Assembly: GCF_900129805.1 (NCBI RefSeq)
Contig: NZ_FQWY01000007.1
Coordinates: forward strand, 32,809 to 96,808
Reading direction: 5' to 3'
DNA length: 64,000 bases
Source: Thermosyntropha lipolytica DSM 11003
GTDB lineage: Bacteria > Bacillota > Syntrophomonadia > Syntrophomonadales > Syntrophomonadaceae
In this document: in pieces, positions 1 to 7,973 of the stretch
How positions within the stretch are numbered: the first letter of the stretch is position 1
How the letters are laid out: every line of letters begins with the position of its first letter
The notes under the pieces: model-generated
What the model was told of the DNA's origin: nothing
Database searches by the model: none
The model's input: the letters and a program-made list of their open reading frames with translations, nothing else
Program-made: the position numbers and the translations under genes

Positions 1-987
1 CAATTAAAAAAAAGAATCGTAACTGATGCGGTAACCAGAATTGGCAAGATAGAAGCCCGAATAAATGAAGTGGAACGGAGCAGCAAACCTTACCGTTACC
101 GCAATAAAGTGACCTGGCATGTGGCAAAGGGAAGGTTAGGCTATTACCGGGCAGAAAGCCGCGAGCTGGTTCCTATTGATGATTGTTTGCTCATTAAGGA
201 AGATATGGCAAAAATAAGCCGGAAAATAGGCTTTATATTGAAGGAGATCGCACATGAAGGCCAGGGGGAGATAATCGTAAGACAATCTTCATATAATGGC
301 AAAATAATGCTCATTTGCGATTTACCCTCCCTGGAACCTGAGAAAATATTGTCCCGGCTTAAAGAAGATGTAGATGGGATATACATCAAACAGAAAAACA
401 GATTAATCCACTTTTACGGTGATTTATATCTGGAAGAAAAAATAGGGGCTAATATTTTTCGCTTATCCCCGGGCAGCTTTTTTCAGGTAAACCAGGAACA
501 GAATGAGAAAATAATAAGCTTTATACAGAGTTATTTAAACTTAACGGGAAAAGAAACCCTCCTTGATGCCTATTGCGGAGTAGGAAGCATAGGGATTTCC
601 CTGGCTGGCAGAGCGGCCAAAGTGCTGGGAATAGAAAACAATCGGGAAGCGGTCAAAAATGCTGAGTATAATGCTCATTATAACCGCCTTAACAACTGCC
701 GTTTCCTGGCTGGGGATTGTGAAAAGATCCTGCCGGTACTTAATGAAAAATTCGATATGGTCATAGTTGACCCTCCGCGCAGCGGACTTAAAAAAGAAGT
801 AATTGCCTCTTTAATAAAGGCGGCTCCACAAAAAATAGCCTATGTTTCCTGTAACCCGGCTACTTTAGCTCGCGACCTTAACCTTATCCAGGCTAGCGGG
901 TATATTATTGAAGAGATTAAACCTTTTGATATGTTCAGCAAGACGTATCATGTGGAGTGTGTAGCAGGAATACGCCGTATAGATTAG
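1..987 (+). CDS. rlmD: 23S rRNA (uracil-5-)-methyltransferase, RlmD/RumA type (5'-truncated by window edge)
   Basis: SAM-dependent methyltransferase making 5-methyluridine in rRNA (RlmD) or tRNA (TrmA-like relatives). The frame is open from base 1 with no stop (QLKKRIVTDAVTRIG is typical RumA sequence), so the GTG at 70 is internal and the true start lies upstream of the window. Seen: the SAM-binding loop DAYCGVGSIGISLA, the DPPRSG motif, and the catalytic-cysteine motif YVSCNPATLARDL near the C-terminus. It ends with TAG at 985-987. RumA-family proteins in Firmicutes are often about 450 aa and carry an N-terminal TRAM domain, which would be outside the window. Whether the target is U1939 or another uridine cannot be decided from this fragment. 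Confidence 0.9.
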   Translation, partial: QLKKRIVTDAVTRIGKIEARINEVERSSKPYRYRNKVTWHVAKGRLGYYRAESRELVPIDDCLLIKEDMAKISRKIGFILKEIAHEGQGEIIVRQSSYNGKIMLICDLPSLEPEKILSRLKEDVDGIYIKQKNRLIHFYGDLYLEEKIGANIFRLSPGSFFQVNQEQNEKIISFIQSYLNLTGKETLLDAYCGVGSIGISLAGRAAKVLGIENNREAVKNAEYNAHYNRLNNCRFLAGDCEKILPVLNEKFDMVIVDPPRSGLKKEVIASLIKAAPQKIAYVSCNPATLARDLNLIQASGYIIEEIKPFDMFSKTYHVECVAGIRRID

Positions 988-1095
988 GGGAAGGCCTTAA
1001 TTGCAAAACCTGGCAAGAGAGGTTACATTTTGAGCCAGCAGGTAATCCAGGTTGTACTAAACAGTAGCGGGACACTATAAGTGCTTTCAGAGATG

Positions 1096-1195
1096 AAGAT
1101 AGCCTATGTTTACTGCAACCTGGCTACCCTGGACCACGACCTTAATCTTATCCAGGCTAGCAGATATATTATTGAAGAGATTAAACTTTTTATCT
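1096..1195 (+). pseudogene. Partial duplicate of the 3' end of rlmD
   Basis: About 100 bases repeat the segment at about 834-933 of the upstream gene with scattered substitutions. The translation reads KIAYVYCNLATLDHDLNLIQ and then ASRYIIEEIKLF, against KIAYVSCNPATLARDLNLIQ then ASGYIIEEIKPF in the intact gene. The catalytic cysteine is kept but the flanking S, P and AR residues are changed, and there is no upstream methyltransferase domain. It is a remnant of a tandem copy or of a recombination event, not a functional gene. Confidence 0.85.
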
Positions 1196-1224
1196 GCTTT
1201 GGAAGTTTTATCAGGTTTGCCGTA

Positions 1225-1365
1225 TTATCCCAAGGCAACATCCAGGATCATCATTATTGAAAATCCCAGCATAGCTCCAATTGTTGCCACATCTGTTTTA
1301 GAACCACTTTCTTCGCGTTGTGCTTCAGGAATTAGTTCTTCGGTTTTTAAGGAGACCAGGGCTTA
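1225..1365 (-). pseudogene. C-terminal remnant of a ZIP-family metal transporter
   Basis: On the minus strand the frame from 1362 to the stop at 1225-1227 reads ALVSLKTEELIPEAQ, then about 15 residues, then GAMLGFSIMMILDVALG and stop. The EELIPEAQRE motif followed by a GF.xMMxLDVALG terminal helix is characteristic of the C-terminus of ZIP (ZupT-like) divalent-metal transporters. A stop (TAA at 1363-1365) lies directly upstream in frame and no other transmembrane segments follow, so only about 46 codons survive. The plus-strand frame over the same bases is its shadow. Confidence 0.75.
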
Positions 1366-1716
1366 GGGAAAGGGGCAAATTTTTTTCTAGTTCATCAGGC
1401 AGTAAATTTAACAGAACCCAAACTGATAAGAACCGTTTAACAATGGATGGAGAATAAAATTCTGTCGAATATATATTTTAAATGAAGAAAAGAAAGGATT
1501 TAAGGAAGAAATAATTAGCTTAACTTAAATGTAAATTAGTGAATTAATTATTATGAACTATAATATGACGATTTTAAAGATTTTAGCAAAGAAAATCTTG
1601 CCAACCTGAGAAGTTATTATTATTATTAAGTAGATAATCGATATTTTAGGACTAATATCGCGACAATTTTACAATTTTTCACCTTGCATAGCTGGTTGAA
1701 GGAATATGCCTGATGA

Positions 1717-1751
1717 GACCTATTGATACTTTTCGAAGGTGTCAATAGGTC
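1717..1751 (+). terminator. 13-bp hairpin, terminator-like
   Basis: GACCTATTGATAC (1717-1729) pairs with GTGTCAATAGGTC (1739-1751) through a 9-nt loop, with one G-U pair. It is followed by GTTTTG, a weak T tract. It lies about 100 bp upstream of cheW and could end transcription entering from the decayed region, or be a leftover mobile-element end. Confidence 0.55.
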
Positions 1752-1852
1752 GTTTTGCTAATTAAGTCTTTAAAGAAAGGGGTGAGAATAGGTATAAGGG
1801 TGTTTTTCAATTAATTTACATATATTAAAATTTTATTAATCCTTGGAAGCGG

Positions 1853-2305
1853 GTGAAAAAAGTGGCAGAAAAACAGTTTGTAGTTTTTAAACTAGGCGAT
1901 GAATATTATGGTTTTGATATTTTAAACATTCAGGAGATTACCAGATATCAGAAGCCTACACTGCTCCCTAATATGCCTGATTATATGGAAGGCATTATTA
2001 ATCTTCGGGGAAATATAATTCCGGTAATAAACCTGCGCAAAAAATTCAACATGCATGAAGGTCAGGTTACTGAAGAAAGCAGGATTATTGTCGCGGATGT
2101 GCACCAGCAAAAAATAGGCATCCTGGTAGATGCTGTATCACGGGTGGCTAAGATCAATGAAGAAGAAATCGAGGCTTATCAGGAAACGGATTTAGATTAT
2201 AAAGCCAGGTATATTTCAGGCCTGGCTAAAAAAGAGAATGAAATCATAATCCTCTTAAATCCCTATATTTTAATAGGAGAATCTCAGACGGCAGTAGGGG
2301 TATAA
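1853..2305 (+). CDS. cheW: CheW-like chemotaxis coupling protein
   Basis: Cytoplasmic adaptor linking chemoreceptors to the CheA kinase. The 150-aa product is a single CheW domain: FVVFKLGDEYYGFDILNIQE near the N-terminus, then YMEGIINLRGNIIPVINLRK, IIVADVHQQKIGILVDAVS and a C-terminal YISGLAKKENEIIILLNP, the usual CheW order and length. Start is GTG at 1853 behind GGAAGCGG; a second GTG at 1862 is possible. It sits upstream of a broken PAS/HD-GYP gene and an MCP gene, a natural partner. No CheA or CheY is adjacent. Confidence 0.92.
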   Translation: MKKVAEKQFVVFKLGDEYYGFDILNIQEITRYQKPTLLPNMPDYMEGIINLRGNIIPVINLRKKFNMHEGQVTEESRIIVADVHQQKIGILVDAVSRVAKINEEEIEAYQETDLDYKARYISGLAKKENEIIILLNPYILIGESQTAVGV

Positions 2306-2363
2306 AATAAATGGATAAATCGCCAAAGAAAATTCAGAATCTTCGAACAAAGGAGGAGGTAGC

Positions 2364-2966
2364 ATGGGAGAAGACGTTAAAAAAGAACTTAACCCCGATG
2401 CCAGGGAAATAGAACTGGATATTATTTTCAATGGAACTCAGGATGCTATGTTCCTGGTTTAGGTAGAGGACGGAGATTTTCGCTATATAAGAAATAATAA
2501 AGCCCACCAGGTTTTGACCGGTTTTAGCCTAGAGGAAATAAGAGGCAAAACTTCCCTTGAACTTTTAGGGCAGGAGCTGGGGAAAAAGTCAGGTCTAATT
2601 ATCAAAAATGCGTGGAAGCTAAAACCCCTATCCTGGATGAAAAAACATTCCGAAATAGGCTGGCGCATAGTGCAGAATACACCAGAACTGGCAGGAATTG
2701 CCGAGTATATTTTGTATCACCATGAGCGCTGGGATGGCAAAGGCTATCCTCGAGGGTTGAAAGGGGAAGAGATACCATTACCCTGCCGTATTCTGGCTGT
2801 AGCCGATGCTTATGACGCTATGACCAGTGATCGTCCTTATCGTAAGGCCATGAGCCAGGCAAAAGCCATAGAAGAAATCACCAAACATGCAGGAACCCAG
2901 TTTGATCCCGAGGTGGTGCGGGCTTTTATGAAGGCTTTTTACCAGAATAAGATAAAAGTTTCTTAA
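2364..2966 (+). pseudogene. Degenerate PAS / HD-GYP signalling gene with an in-frame amber stop
   Basis: ATG at 2364 follows a strong AGGAGGAGG site. The frame reads about 32 codons of PAS-type sequence (IELDIIFNGTQDAMFLV), hits TAG at 2460-2462, then continues in the same frame with VEDGDFRYIRNNKA and TGFSLEEIRGKT, the rest of the PAS core. It then jumps to the middle of an HD-GYP domain (MKKHSEIGWRIVQNTPELAG, HHERWDGKGYPRGLKGEEIP). The HD half with the HDxGK metal ligands is missing, so an internal deletion accompanies the nonsense mutation (probably GAG to TAG). A working gene would have been a cyclic-di-GMP phosphodiesterase-type response protein. The 3' half (from GTG 2463 or TTG 2514) could in principle be expressed but would lack catalysis. 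Confidence 0.85.
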
Positions 2967-3050
2967 TATCGGACACTTATTTAGAAACACTAGTTCCAGA
3001 GGTAAATTCTATGGCCGGTGAAACTATAACTATAAGGAGGAAAAGTTGAA

Positions 3051-4331
3051 ATGGAAAAAAGCAAACAGGATAAATTGCAGTTAAAACTTATTGCTTATTT
3101 TTTAGGAATTTTATTGCTGATACTGGTGTTCAATAACTTAGCTTTGCAGTCCCTGTTAAATATTAAAGGTTTAGGTTTTAAAGCCTGGCTTTTATCTCTC
3201 GCCTTAATTATTGCAGGTGGTTTTGTCTACTTCCTGGTAGCCCGAAATACGGTGGTAAAACCTATAGGTTCTCTGGTGGCATGTGCTGAACATATTGCGG
3301 AAGGGAACTTTCAGGTAGAAGTGGAAGAAGAGGTGCGCAGCCGCAATGATGAAATCGGAGCCATTGCTGCGGCCCTGCATAACATGACAGTAACCCTGAA
3401 AGGTTTGGTAGTCAAAGTAGAGGAAAAAGCCAGGGAATTGGAAAATAGTTCTAATACTTTGGCCGCTACTTCCGAAGAGGTTTCCGCCGCTTCGCAGGAA
3501 CTGTCTTCCACAGTTCAACAGGTAGCCAAAGGTTCGGAAGGTCAGGCCCGCGATCTTATCGATATAGGCGAAGCGTTGAAAGAGGTAACATCCAGTGTGG
3601 AATTTATGTATGAAAAATTAAAAGATGTTTCGGATGAGACCAAGGAAACGGCTAAAAGAGCTGAGATAGGCAAAAAAGAGATGGACAAGCTGGAGACTTC
3701 TATTGAAGATATAAGAAAAGCCTTTGAAACAGTAGTGCAAAAAGTTGCTAACCTGACAGAATCGGTAAATGAAATCAAGGGGGTTACCGAGCTCATTTCC
3801 AGCATATCAGAACAGACCAATCTTCTGGCTCTCAATGCGGCTATTGAAGCAGCAAGGGCCGGGGAATACGGCCGGGGATTTGCCGTGGTAGCGGAAGAAG
3901 TCCGCAAACTGGCTGAAGAATCCAAACAATCAACGGAAAAAATAACTAGTCTTATCATGTCTACCGTAAAAGATACGGAAGAGGTCATAGCTACATCTAA
4001 TGTGGTGAAAGAGCATGTTAATGCCCAGGTGGAAACTTTGCAGAAGACTATTCAATCTTTTGATGACATATTAGAGACCGTAGAGAAGATTGCCCCGTAT
4101 ATGGAGGAAACCTATAAGGCCCTAAAAGGCATAGTGGATACTAAAGATATAGTGATTGAAAAGGTGCAAAGTGCAAGTGCCGTAGCCGAGGAAAATTCAG
4201 CTGCGGCCGAGGAAGTAGCGGCTTCTTCCGAAGAATTGACTGCTTCTTCCGAGGAGGTAGCAGCTACGGCCCAAACCCTTAACAGCATAGCTGAAGAGCT
4301 GATGGGAACGGTAAATGTCTTTAAGCTATAA
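3051..4331 (+). CDS. Methyl-accepting chemotaxis protein, short sensor region
   Basis: Membrane chemoreceptor of 426 aa. Two hydrophobic segments (about residues 12-31 and 43-62) are separated by only about 10 residues, so there is no extracellular ligand-binding domain. A HAMP linker follows (about 63-115, [19 protein letters not shown]), then a long coiled-coil MCP signalling domain whose hairpin tip reads [20 protein letters not shown] and [18 protein letters not shown]. Glu/Ala-rich methylation-type helices end the protein. The start ATG lies behind AAGGAGGAAAAG. It is a neighbour of cheW. Signal sensing is presumably intramembrane or cytoplasmic. Confidence 0.93.
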   Translation: MEKSKQDKLQLKLIAYFLGILLLILVFNNLALQSLLNIKGLGFKAWLLSLALIIAGGFVYFLVARNTVVKPIGSLVACAEHIAEGNFQVEVEEEVRSRNDEIGAIAAALHNMTVTLKGLVVKVEEKARELENSSNTLAATSEEVSAASQELSSTVQQVAKGSEGQARDLIDIGEALKEVTSSVEFMYEKLKDVSDETKETAKRAEIGKKEMDKLETSIEDIRKAFETVVQKVANLTESVNEIKGVTELISSISEQTNLLALNAAIEAARAGEYGRGFAVVAEEVRKLAEESKQSTEKITSLIMSTVKDTEEVIATSNVVKEHVNAQVETLQKTIQSFDDILETVEKIAPYMEETYKALKGIVDTKDIVIEKVQSASAVAEENSAAAEEVAASSEELTASSEEVAATAQTLNSIAEELMGTVNVFKL

Positions 4332-4347
4332 TAGATACCATGTTAAC

Positions 4348-4385
4348 AGGAGAAAAGCCTGATTTTCGACTCGGGCTTTTCTCCT
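4348..4385 (+). terminator. Rho-independent terminator after the MCP gene
   Basis: AGGAGAAAAGCCTGA (4348-4362) pairs with TCGGGCTTTTCTCCT (4371-4385), a 15-bp stem with one G-U pair and an 8-nt loop. There is no long T run beyond the stem, but the stem itself carries T-rich 3' bases. It is placed 16 bp after the MCP stop. Confidence 0.7.
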
Positions 4386-4486
4386 ATGTTTATAGTTTAT
4401 AGGCAGATAAAAGAGGAAATAGTTGTATTATGCAGAATTAAGAAGATAAGTTTACATTTAAAAAGACCAAATCCAGGGAGGCCAGG

Positions 4487-5248
4487 ATGGATAAGATATT
4501 GGTTATCGAAGATTCCCGGTTGATGCAGAATAAGATTAGCGATGTTTTAAAAATATTAGGGAAAGAAGATACCGATGTAATTAAATTGGATAATGCCAGT
4601 CTGATATTTAATCAACCCCAGGTATATTTGGAGAATATAAAGCTTATTATCACTGATACTACTCTACCGGGAATTAGCGGGATCGAACTAACCAGGAAGC
4701 TAAAAAGCCATCCCCTGTATAAAGAAATTCCCATTGTTTTCTTTACTTCGGAAAGAAATGCGGCGATTGTTAGAGAGGCTATTCTGGCCGGGGCCAGTGA
4801 CTATATAGTAGTCCCCATTGAAGAAGAAGACCTGGTATTAAGATTGAAAAAGTATTTGTCCGATTCCCGACAAGAGCGCAGGAAAAAAGATTTCTTCATC
4901 ATAAAGGAAGAAGCCGCGGAGCTGATCGATTTAGAAGTACAGAGATGCTGGCGCGGAAAATACCCTACTTCTTTTATGGTTATAAAAATGGATAAGGATA
5001 ATATTGATAAAGGTTTGGAAGTTTTGAAAGGTTCTTTGCGAAGGATTGATATATTAAAAGTTGTCGAAGGAAAAGAGGTTTTAGTTATACTGCCTTTTAC
5101 AGATGAACAAGGTTTGCAGGTAGTCAGGGAGAAGATTAAAAACTTTCTGTTAAAAGAAGGCTTGAAAATTGAAAAAGAAAAGTCATATACATACAAGGGT
5201 CAGGAAGATGAGCCGCTGCAAGAATTGCTGCAAGAACTAGGCTTATAG
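4487..5248 (+). CDS. Response regulator with a degenerate C-terminal domain
   Basis: The 253-aa protein has a CheY-like receiver (about residues 1-120): acidic pair near ED at 8-9, phospho-acceptor D57 in LIITDTTLPG, and the FFTSE switch segment. The C-terminal half (about 135-253) starts with a charged helix and contains MVIKMDKDNIDKGLEVLKGS, LRRIDILKVVEGKEVLVILP and a final helix, which looks like a GGDEF-fold domain that has lost its GGDEF motif. The start ATG is behind AGGGAGGCC. It stands alone between the MCP and the stressosome operon, so it probably feeds into one of these, but the partner is not evident. Confidence 0.85.
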   Translation: MDKILVIEDSRLMQNKISDVLKILGKEDTDVIKLDNASLIFNQPQVYLENIKLIITDTTLPGISGIELTRKLKSHPLYKEIPIVFFTSERNAAIVREAILAGASDYIVVPIEEEDLVLRLKKYLSDSRQERRKKDFFIIKEEAAELIDLEVQRCWRGKYPTSFMVIKMDKDNIDKGLEVLKGSLRRIDILKVVEGKEVLVILPFTDEQGLQVVREKIKNFLLKEGLKIEKEKSYTYKGQEDEPLQELLQELGL

Positions 5249-5501
5249 GATTAAAGATGGGAGGCTAAAAGTAGCTTGCCGGGAAGGGGGAGGTTTAAAA
5301 AAAATACCGGTCCTTTTTAAACTGTAATCCGGTTTAAATGGCGAAATAAAAAAATTGGGTTGATATTTAATATTCATTTATCCATAATTTAATAAGATAA
5401 AAAAATGCTAAAAAATTAAGGCTAAAAATATCAATATTTAAGCTAATTTGTTTAGAATGAAATTTTTAATAACCGTAAAATCTGTCTGAGGAGGGAATAC
5501 C
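5249..5501. other. 253-bp AT-rich intergenic region upstream of the stressosome operon
   Basis: It contains short purine-rich stretches and ACCGG repeats (around 5307-5340) but no hairpin or aptamer I can defend. I looked for cyclic-di-GMP riboswitch signatures because of the downstream diguanylate cyclase and saw none. The operon promoter presumably lies in 5350-5480. Confidence 0.5.
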
Positions 5502-6206
5502 GTGAAACAGAAGATAGTGAATAATATGGACATACTGCTGGAGGAACTGCATAAAATAACAGGCCGCAAAGCTAAATGGGAAGAATTCCTGGTATCTTTC
5601 ATGGAAAGCTATGATAGTGATGCTTATGAGAAAAAAATGCGAGATAGTTTGGCTAATCTGGTAGAGGAATTTAAATTGTCAGATATCGCCCGGGGATTAG
5701 ATAGAATAGGAGAAAAAATCGAGGGGTTCCCGGCAGGAGAAGTTTTAAGACAGGTATTGCAGGTAGCCGACCATGCCCTGGAAGAGAAAAATATGGTGAT
5801 TAAAGAGTTGAAGGAAGTATTGGCTGAACTGGCTACCCCTACGATCAGGATATGGAAGGATGTAGTGGTGGCTCCTTTAATAGGCACGCTTGACAGTGAA
5901 AGGGCTCAGAGCATGGCGGAAAGATTGCTGGAATTTGTAGCAGATACGAGAGCCAAAGTGGTGATAGTTGATGTTACAGGAGTTCCTTTGATAGACACCA
6001 TAGTAGGTGGCTTTTTGATAGAGATGTTTAATGCGGTTAAACTTTTAGGATGCGAAGTGGTGATAACAGGTATTAAGCCATCTATAGCTCATACCCTGGT
6101 TAAGCTGGGAGTAGATTTTAATATGGTAACGGTAAAGCGTGATCTGGAGAGCGGGTTGCGGTATGCGATAAGTATAACGGAGAAAGAAGGCAAAGGAGCA
6201 GTCTAA
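5502..6206 (+). CDS. rsbR: RsbR-type stressosome scaffold/sensor protein
   Basis: Subunit of the stressosome, the cytoplasmic signalling shell. 234 aa: an alpha-helical N-terminal sensor region (about 1-105, not recognisably a globin) and a C-terminal STAS domain (about 115-225). T166 in VPLIDTIVGG aligns with a conserved RsbR phosphothreonine that is the RsbT target in Bacillus. The start GTG lies behind GAGGAGGG. It begins a tightly packed operon (1-nt gap to rsbS). No sigB, rsbV or rsbW is near, which points to a different output. Confidence 0.9.
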   Translation: MKQKIVNNMDILLEELHKITGRKAKWEEFLVSFMESYDSDAYEKKMRDSLANLVEEFKLSDIARGLDRIGEKIEGFPAGEVLRQVLQVADHALEEKNMVIKELKEVLAELATPTIRIWKDVVVAPLIGTLDSERAQSMAERLLEFVADTRAKVVIVDVTGVPLIDTIVGGFLIEMFNAVKLLGCEVVITGIKPSIAHTLVKLGVDFNMVTVKRDLESGLRYAISITEKEGKGAV

Positions 6207-6207
6207 A

Positions 6208-6576
6208 ATGAAGGATAGGGTAGTTACAACGATTAAATTGTATAATTATCTGATTGTTCCTGTACAGATTGAGCTTGACGATTCCACCGTAGAAGCTATG
6301 CAAAGACAGATATTATCGGAAATTGAAGAAAAGGCTATCGAAGGGGTTATTATCGATGTCAGTTTAATAGATATACTGGATAGCTATATTTCCTATTCGC
6401 TGTCGGAAACAGCTATTATGGCCAAAATGATGGGATGTGATACGGTGATTTGCGGGATGCAACCCCATGTTGCTCTCACCCTGGCCCAGATGGGTGTGAA
6501 TATGAGAGGGATAATATTTGCCCAGGATCTGGAAGATGCCCTTAGTAAATTAGTAAAAGCCAGAGAACATTCATGA
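6208..6576 (+). CDS. rsbS: RsbS-type stressosome core protein (STAS)
   Basis: Single-domain STAS protein of 122 aa that forms the stressosome core with RsbR and sequesters RsbT. The stretch IDVSLIDILDSYISYSLSE carries a serine (S59) at the position phosphorylated by RsbT in Bacillus RsbS. The C-terminal part GCDTVICGMQPHVALTLAQ is the standard STAS ending. It starts 1 nt after the rsbR stop and ends 1 nt before the annotated rsbT start, so translational coupling is likely. Confidence 0.92.
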   Translation: MKDRVVTTIKLYNYLIVPVQIELDDSTVEAMQRQILSEIEEKAIEGVIIDVSLIDILDSYISYSLSETAIMAKMMGCDTVICGMQPHVALTLAQMGVNMRGIIFAQDLEDALSKLVKAREHS

Positions 6577-6577
6577 G

Positions 6578-7012
6578 GTGGGAACATTGCGGGATATTAA
6601 GATGGAAGATTATGACATGCTGGTAAAAATAAATGATGAGAGAGATATAGTGGTAGCCAGGCAGATGGTTAAAGATTTTGCCAAAAGAATGGGTTTTTCT
6701 CTAGCTGATATTACCAAAATATCTACGGCGGTTTCCGAATTAGCAAGAAATATATTCAGATATGCCGGTTCAGGATTTATATATATAAGGGAAAATACAG
6801 GAGAAGAAAAAGAAATAGAAATAGCAGCCGTAGATAAAGGACCGGGGATAGAAAATGTGGAAGCAGCAGTAGAGGCCGGTTTTACCACCAGCAAGGGGAG
6901 TTTAGGGCTAGGTTTGTCCGGAGTGAGAAGACTGATGGATTCGTTTTTTATTGAATCCGAAGTTAACCGGGGAACAGTAGTTATTGTTACCAAGAGGAGG
7001 CGTACTTTTTGA
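6578..7012 (+). CDS. rsbT: RsbT-type serine/threonine switch kinase
   Basis: GHKL-fold protein kinase that phosphorylates RsbS/RsbR and, when released, activates a downstream partner. It shows the N box ISTAVSELARNIFRYAGSG, the G1 box AVDKGPGIEN and the glycine-rich lid GSLGLGLSGVRRLMDSF. Start is uncertain: GTG 6578 gives 144 aa. TTG 6587 sits 6 nt after AGGTGGG, and ATG 6602 gives a length closer to the usual 133 aa. Its last codons overlap the next start by 4 nt. In this operon the likely released target is the diguanylate cyclase at 7974. Confidence 0.92.
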   Translation: MGTLRDIKMEDYDMLVKINDERDIVVARQMVKDFAKRMGFSLADITKISTAVSELARNIFRYAGSGFIYIRENTGEEKEIEIAAVDKGPGIENVEAAVEAGFTTSKGSLGLGLSGVRRLMDSFFIESEVNRGTVVIVTKRRRTF

Positions 7013-7968
7013 AAGATAGCTTGCGGGTGGATATAAGAGACAGTGCGGATTTATTTATTTTGGAATACCGGGTTAAAAAATTCTTACAAAAAAACCGTCT
7101 GGATAGAAAGGAAATAATATTAATAACCAGAGAATTAGGCACCAATATTTTAAAGTATGGCGGCTATGGGTATATAGAGCTTATGCTTAAAGATGATGAC
7201 CTTGATATCGTGGCTTTTGATTATGGGAAAGGCCCCAAAGATAACATCCCGGCTGATCTGAGCCCTGGATTGGGGTTAGGCCTTAAAGTGGTAAAATCAT
7301 ATGCTGACCGTTTGACAATAAATAACAATGAAGAAGGCGGCTGGACGGTAGCTCTTTGGATAAAATTATGCGGGGATAATGGCAAGAAAATAAACAGGTT
7401 GGAATATGGCATTGCCAGCAGGCCGCATAAAAGGGAAAAAAGAAGCGGGGATGTAGCGGTTGTTAAAAATATTAATGGTTTCTATGTGATAGTAGTGGCT
7501 GATGTTTTAGGCCATGGAGATAAGGCAGCTGATATCGGAGATAAGATATATGAAGCAGTTGATGAACTGGTTGAAGCCAACATCCTTAAAGTATTTCAAC
7601 ATATTGAAAACAGAATATTAAATACCAGGGGTTGTGAGCTTTTTGTCGCCAGCATAGGCGGTAATGTCATAGATTATATAAATATTGGCAATATAAGGGC
7701 CTGGAAGATAACCGCCAAAAATATAAAAAGACTGGCCGAAAGACCGGGAATTGTAGGCCGGCAACCTGTTCCGGCCAAAATAAATCGGGAGATTGACAAC
7801 TTGTACCAGAGTCTTTTGCTTATATGTACAGATGGAATTATATCAAGGTTTGTGCCCTCTCATGATTATATAGATATTGATGCTGAACCTCAGTATATTG
7901 CGGATAAGATATTGGAAGACTTTGGCAGTTATGATGATGATGCTACCTGTGTTGTAGTAAGGGGGTAA
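7009..7968 (+). CDS. Fusion of a GHKL (RsbT/RsbW-like) domain with a PP2C phosphatase (RsbX-like)
   Basis: 319 aa. The N-terminal half (about 1-125) is a second GHKL ATPase-type domain: IILITRELGTNILKYGGYGY (N box), VAFDYGKGPKD and SPGLGLGLKVVKSYADRL. The C-terminal half (about 130-319) is a compact PP2C/SpoIIE phosphatase: GDVAVVKNINGFYVIVVADV, LGHGDKAADIG, LLLICTDGIISRF and a terminal DDDATCVVV, all with the metal-binding aspartates. In Bacillus the reset phosphatase RsbX is a separate single-domain protein; here it carries its own GHKL domain. The start TTG 7009 overlaps the rsbT stop and lies behind GAGGAGG. Likely role: reset the stressosome by dephosphorylating RsbR/RsbS. Confidence 0.85.
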   Translation: MKDSLRVDIRDSADLFILEYRVKKFLQKNRLDRKEIILITRELGTNILKYGGYGYIELMLKDDDLDIVAFDYGKGPKDNIPADLSPGLGLGLKVVKSYADRLTINNNEEGGWTVALWIKLCGDNGKKINRLEYGIASRPHKREKRSGDVAVVKNINGFYVIVVADVLGHGDKAADIGDKIYEAVDELVEANILKVFQHIENRILNTRGCELFVASIGGNVIDYINIGNIRAWKITAKNIKRLAERPGIVGRQPVPAKINREIDNLYQSLLLICTDGIISRFVPSHDYIDIDAEPQYIADKILEDFGSYDDDATCVVVRG

Positions 7969-7973
7969 AACTA

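Larger units (their letters stand above)
988..1852. other. 865-bp stretch with no intact gene; gene debris and a terminator-like hairpin
   Basis: No intact gene is visible. It contains a second, decayed copy of the end of the preceding methyltransferase gene (about 1096-1195), a minus-strand remnant of a ZIP transporter tail (1225-1365), and a 13-bp hairpin (1717-1751). Minus-strand bases about 1370-1485 also read as a stop-free stretch containing VKRFLSVWVLLNLLPDELEK; I do not recognise it, and it runs in a different frame from the ZIP tail. The region looks like a site of past insertion, deletion and duplication. Positions 1490-1710 are AT-rich with nothing recognisable. Confidence 0.6.

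Noticed and set aside
1106..1366. Plus-strand 86-codon frame
   Set aside because: It is made of the decayed rlmD copy in the wrong frame and the antisense of the ZIP tail.
2460..2462. TAG read as pyrrolysine
   Set aside because: The downstream HD-GYP domain is also missing its metal-binding half, so the gene is broken in any case; the amber is best explained as GAG to TAG.
5249..5501. Cyclic-di-GMP riboswitch upstream of the stressosome operon
   Set aside because: No GEMM-type conserved blocks or paired elements could be found.
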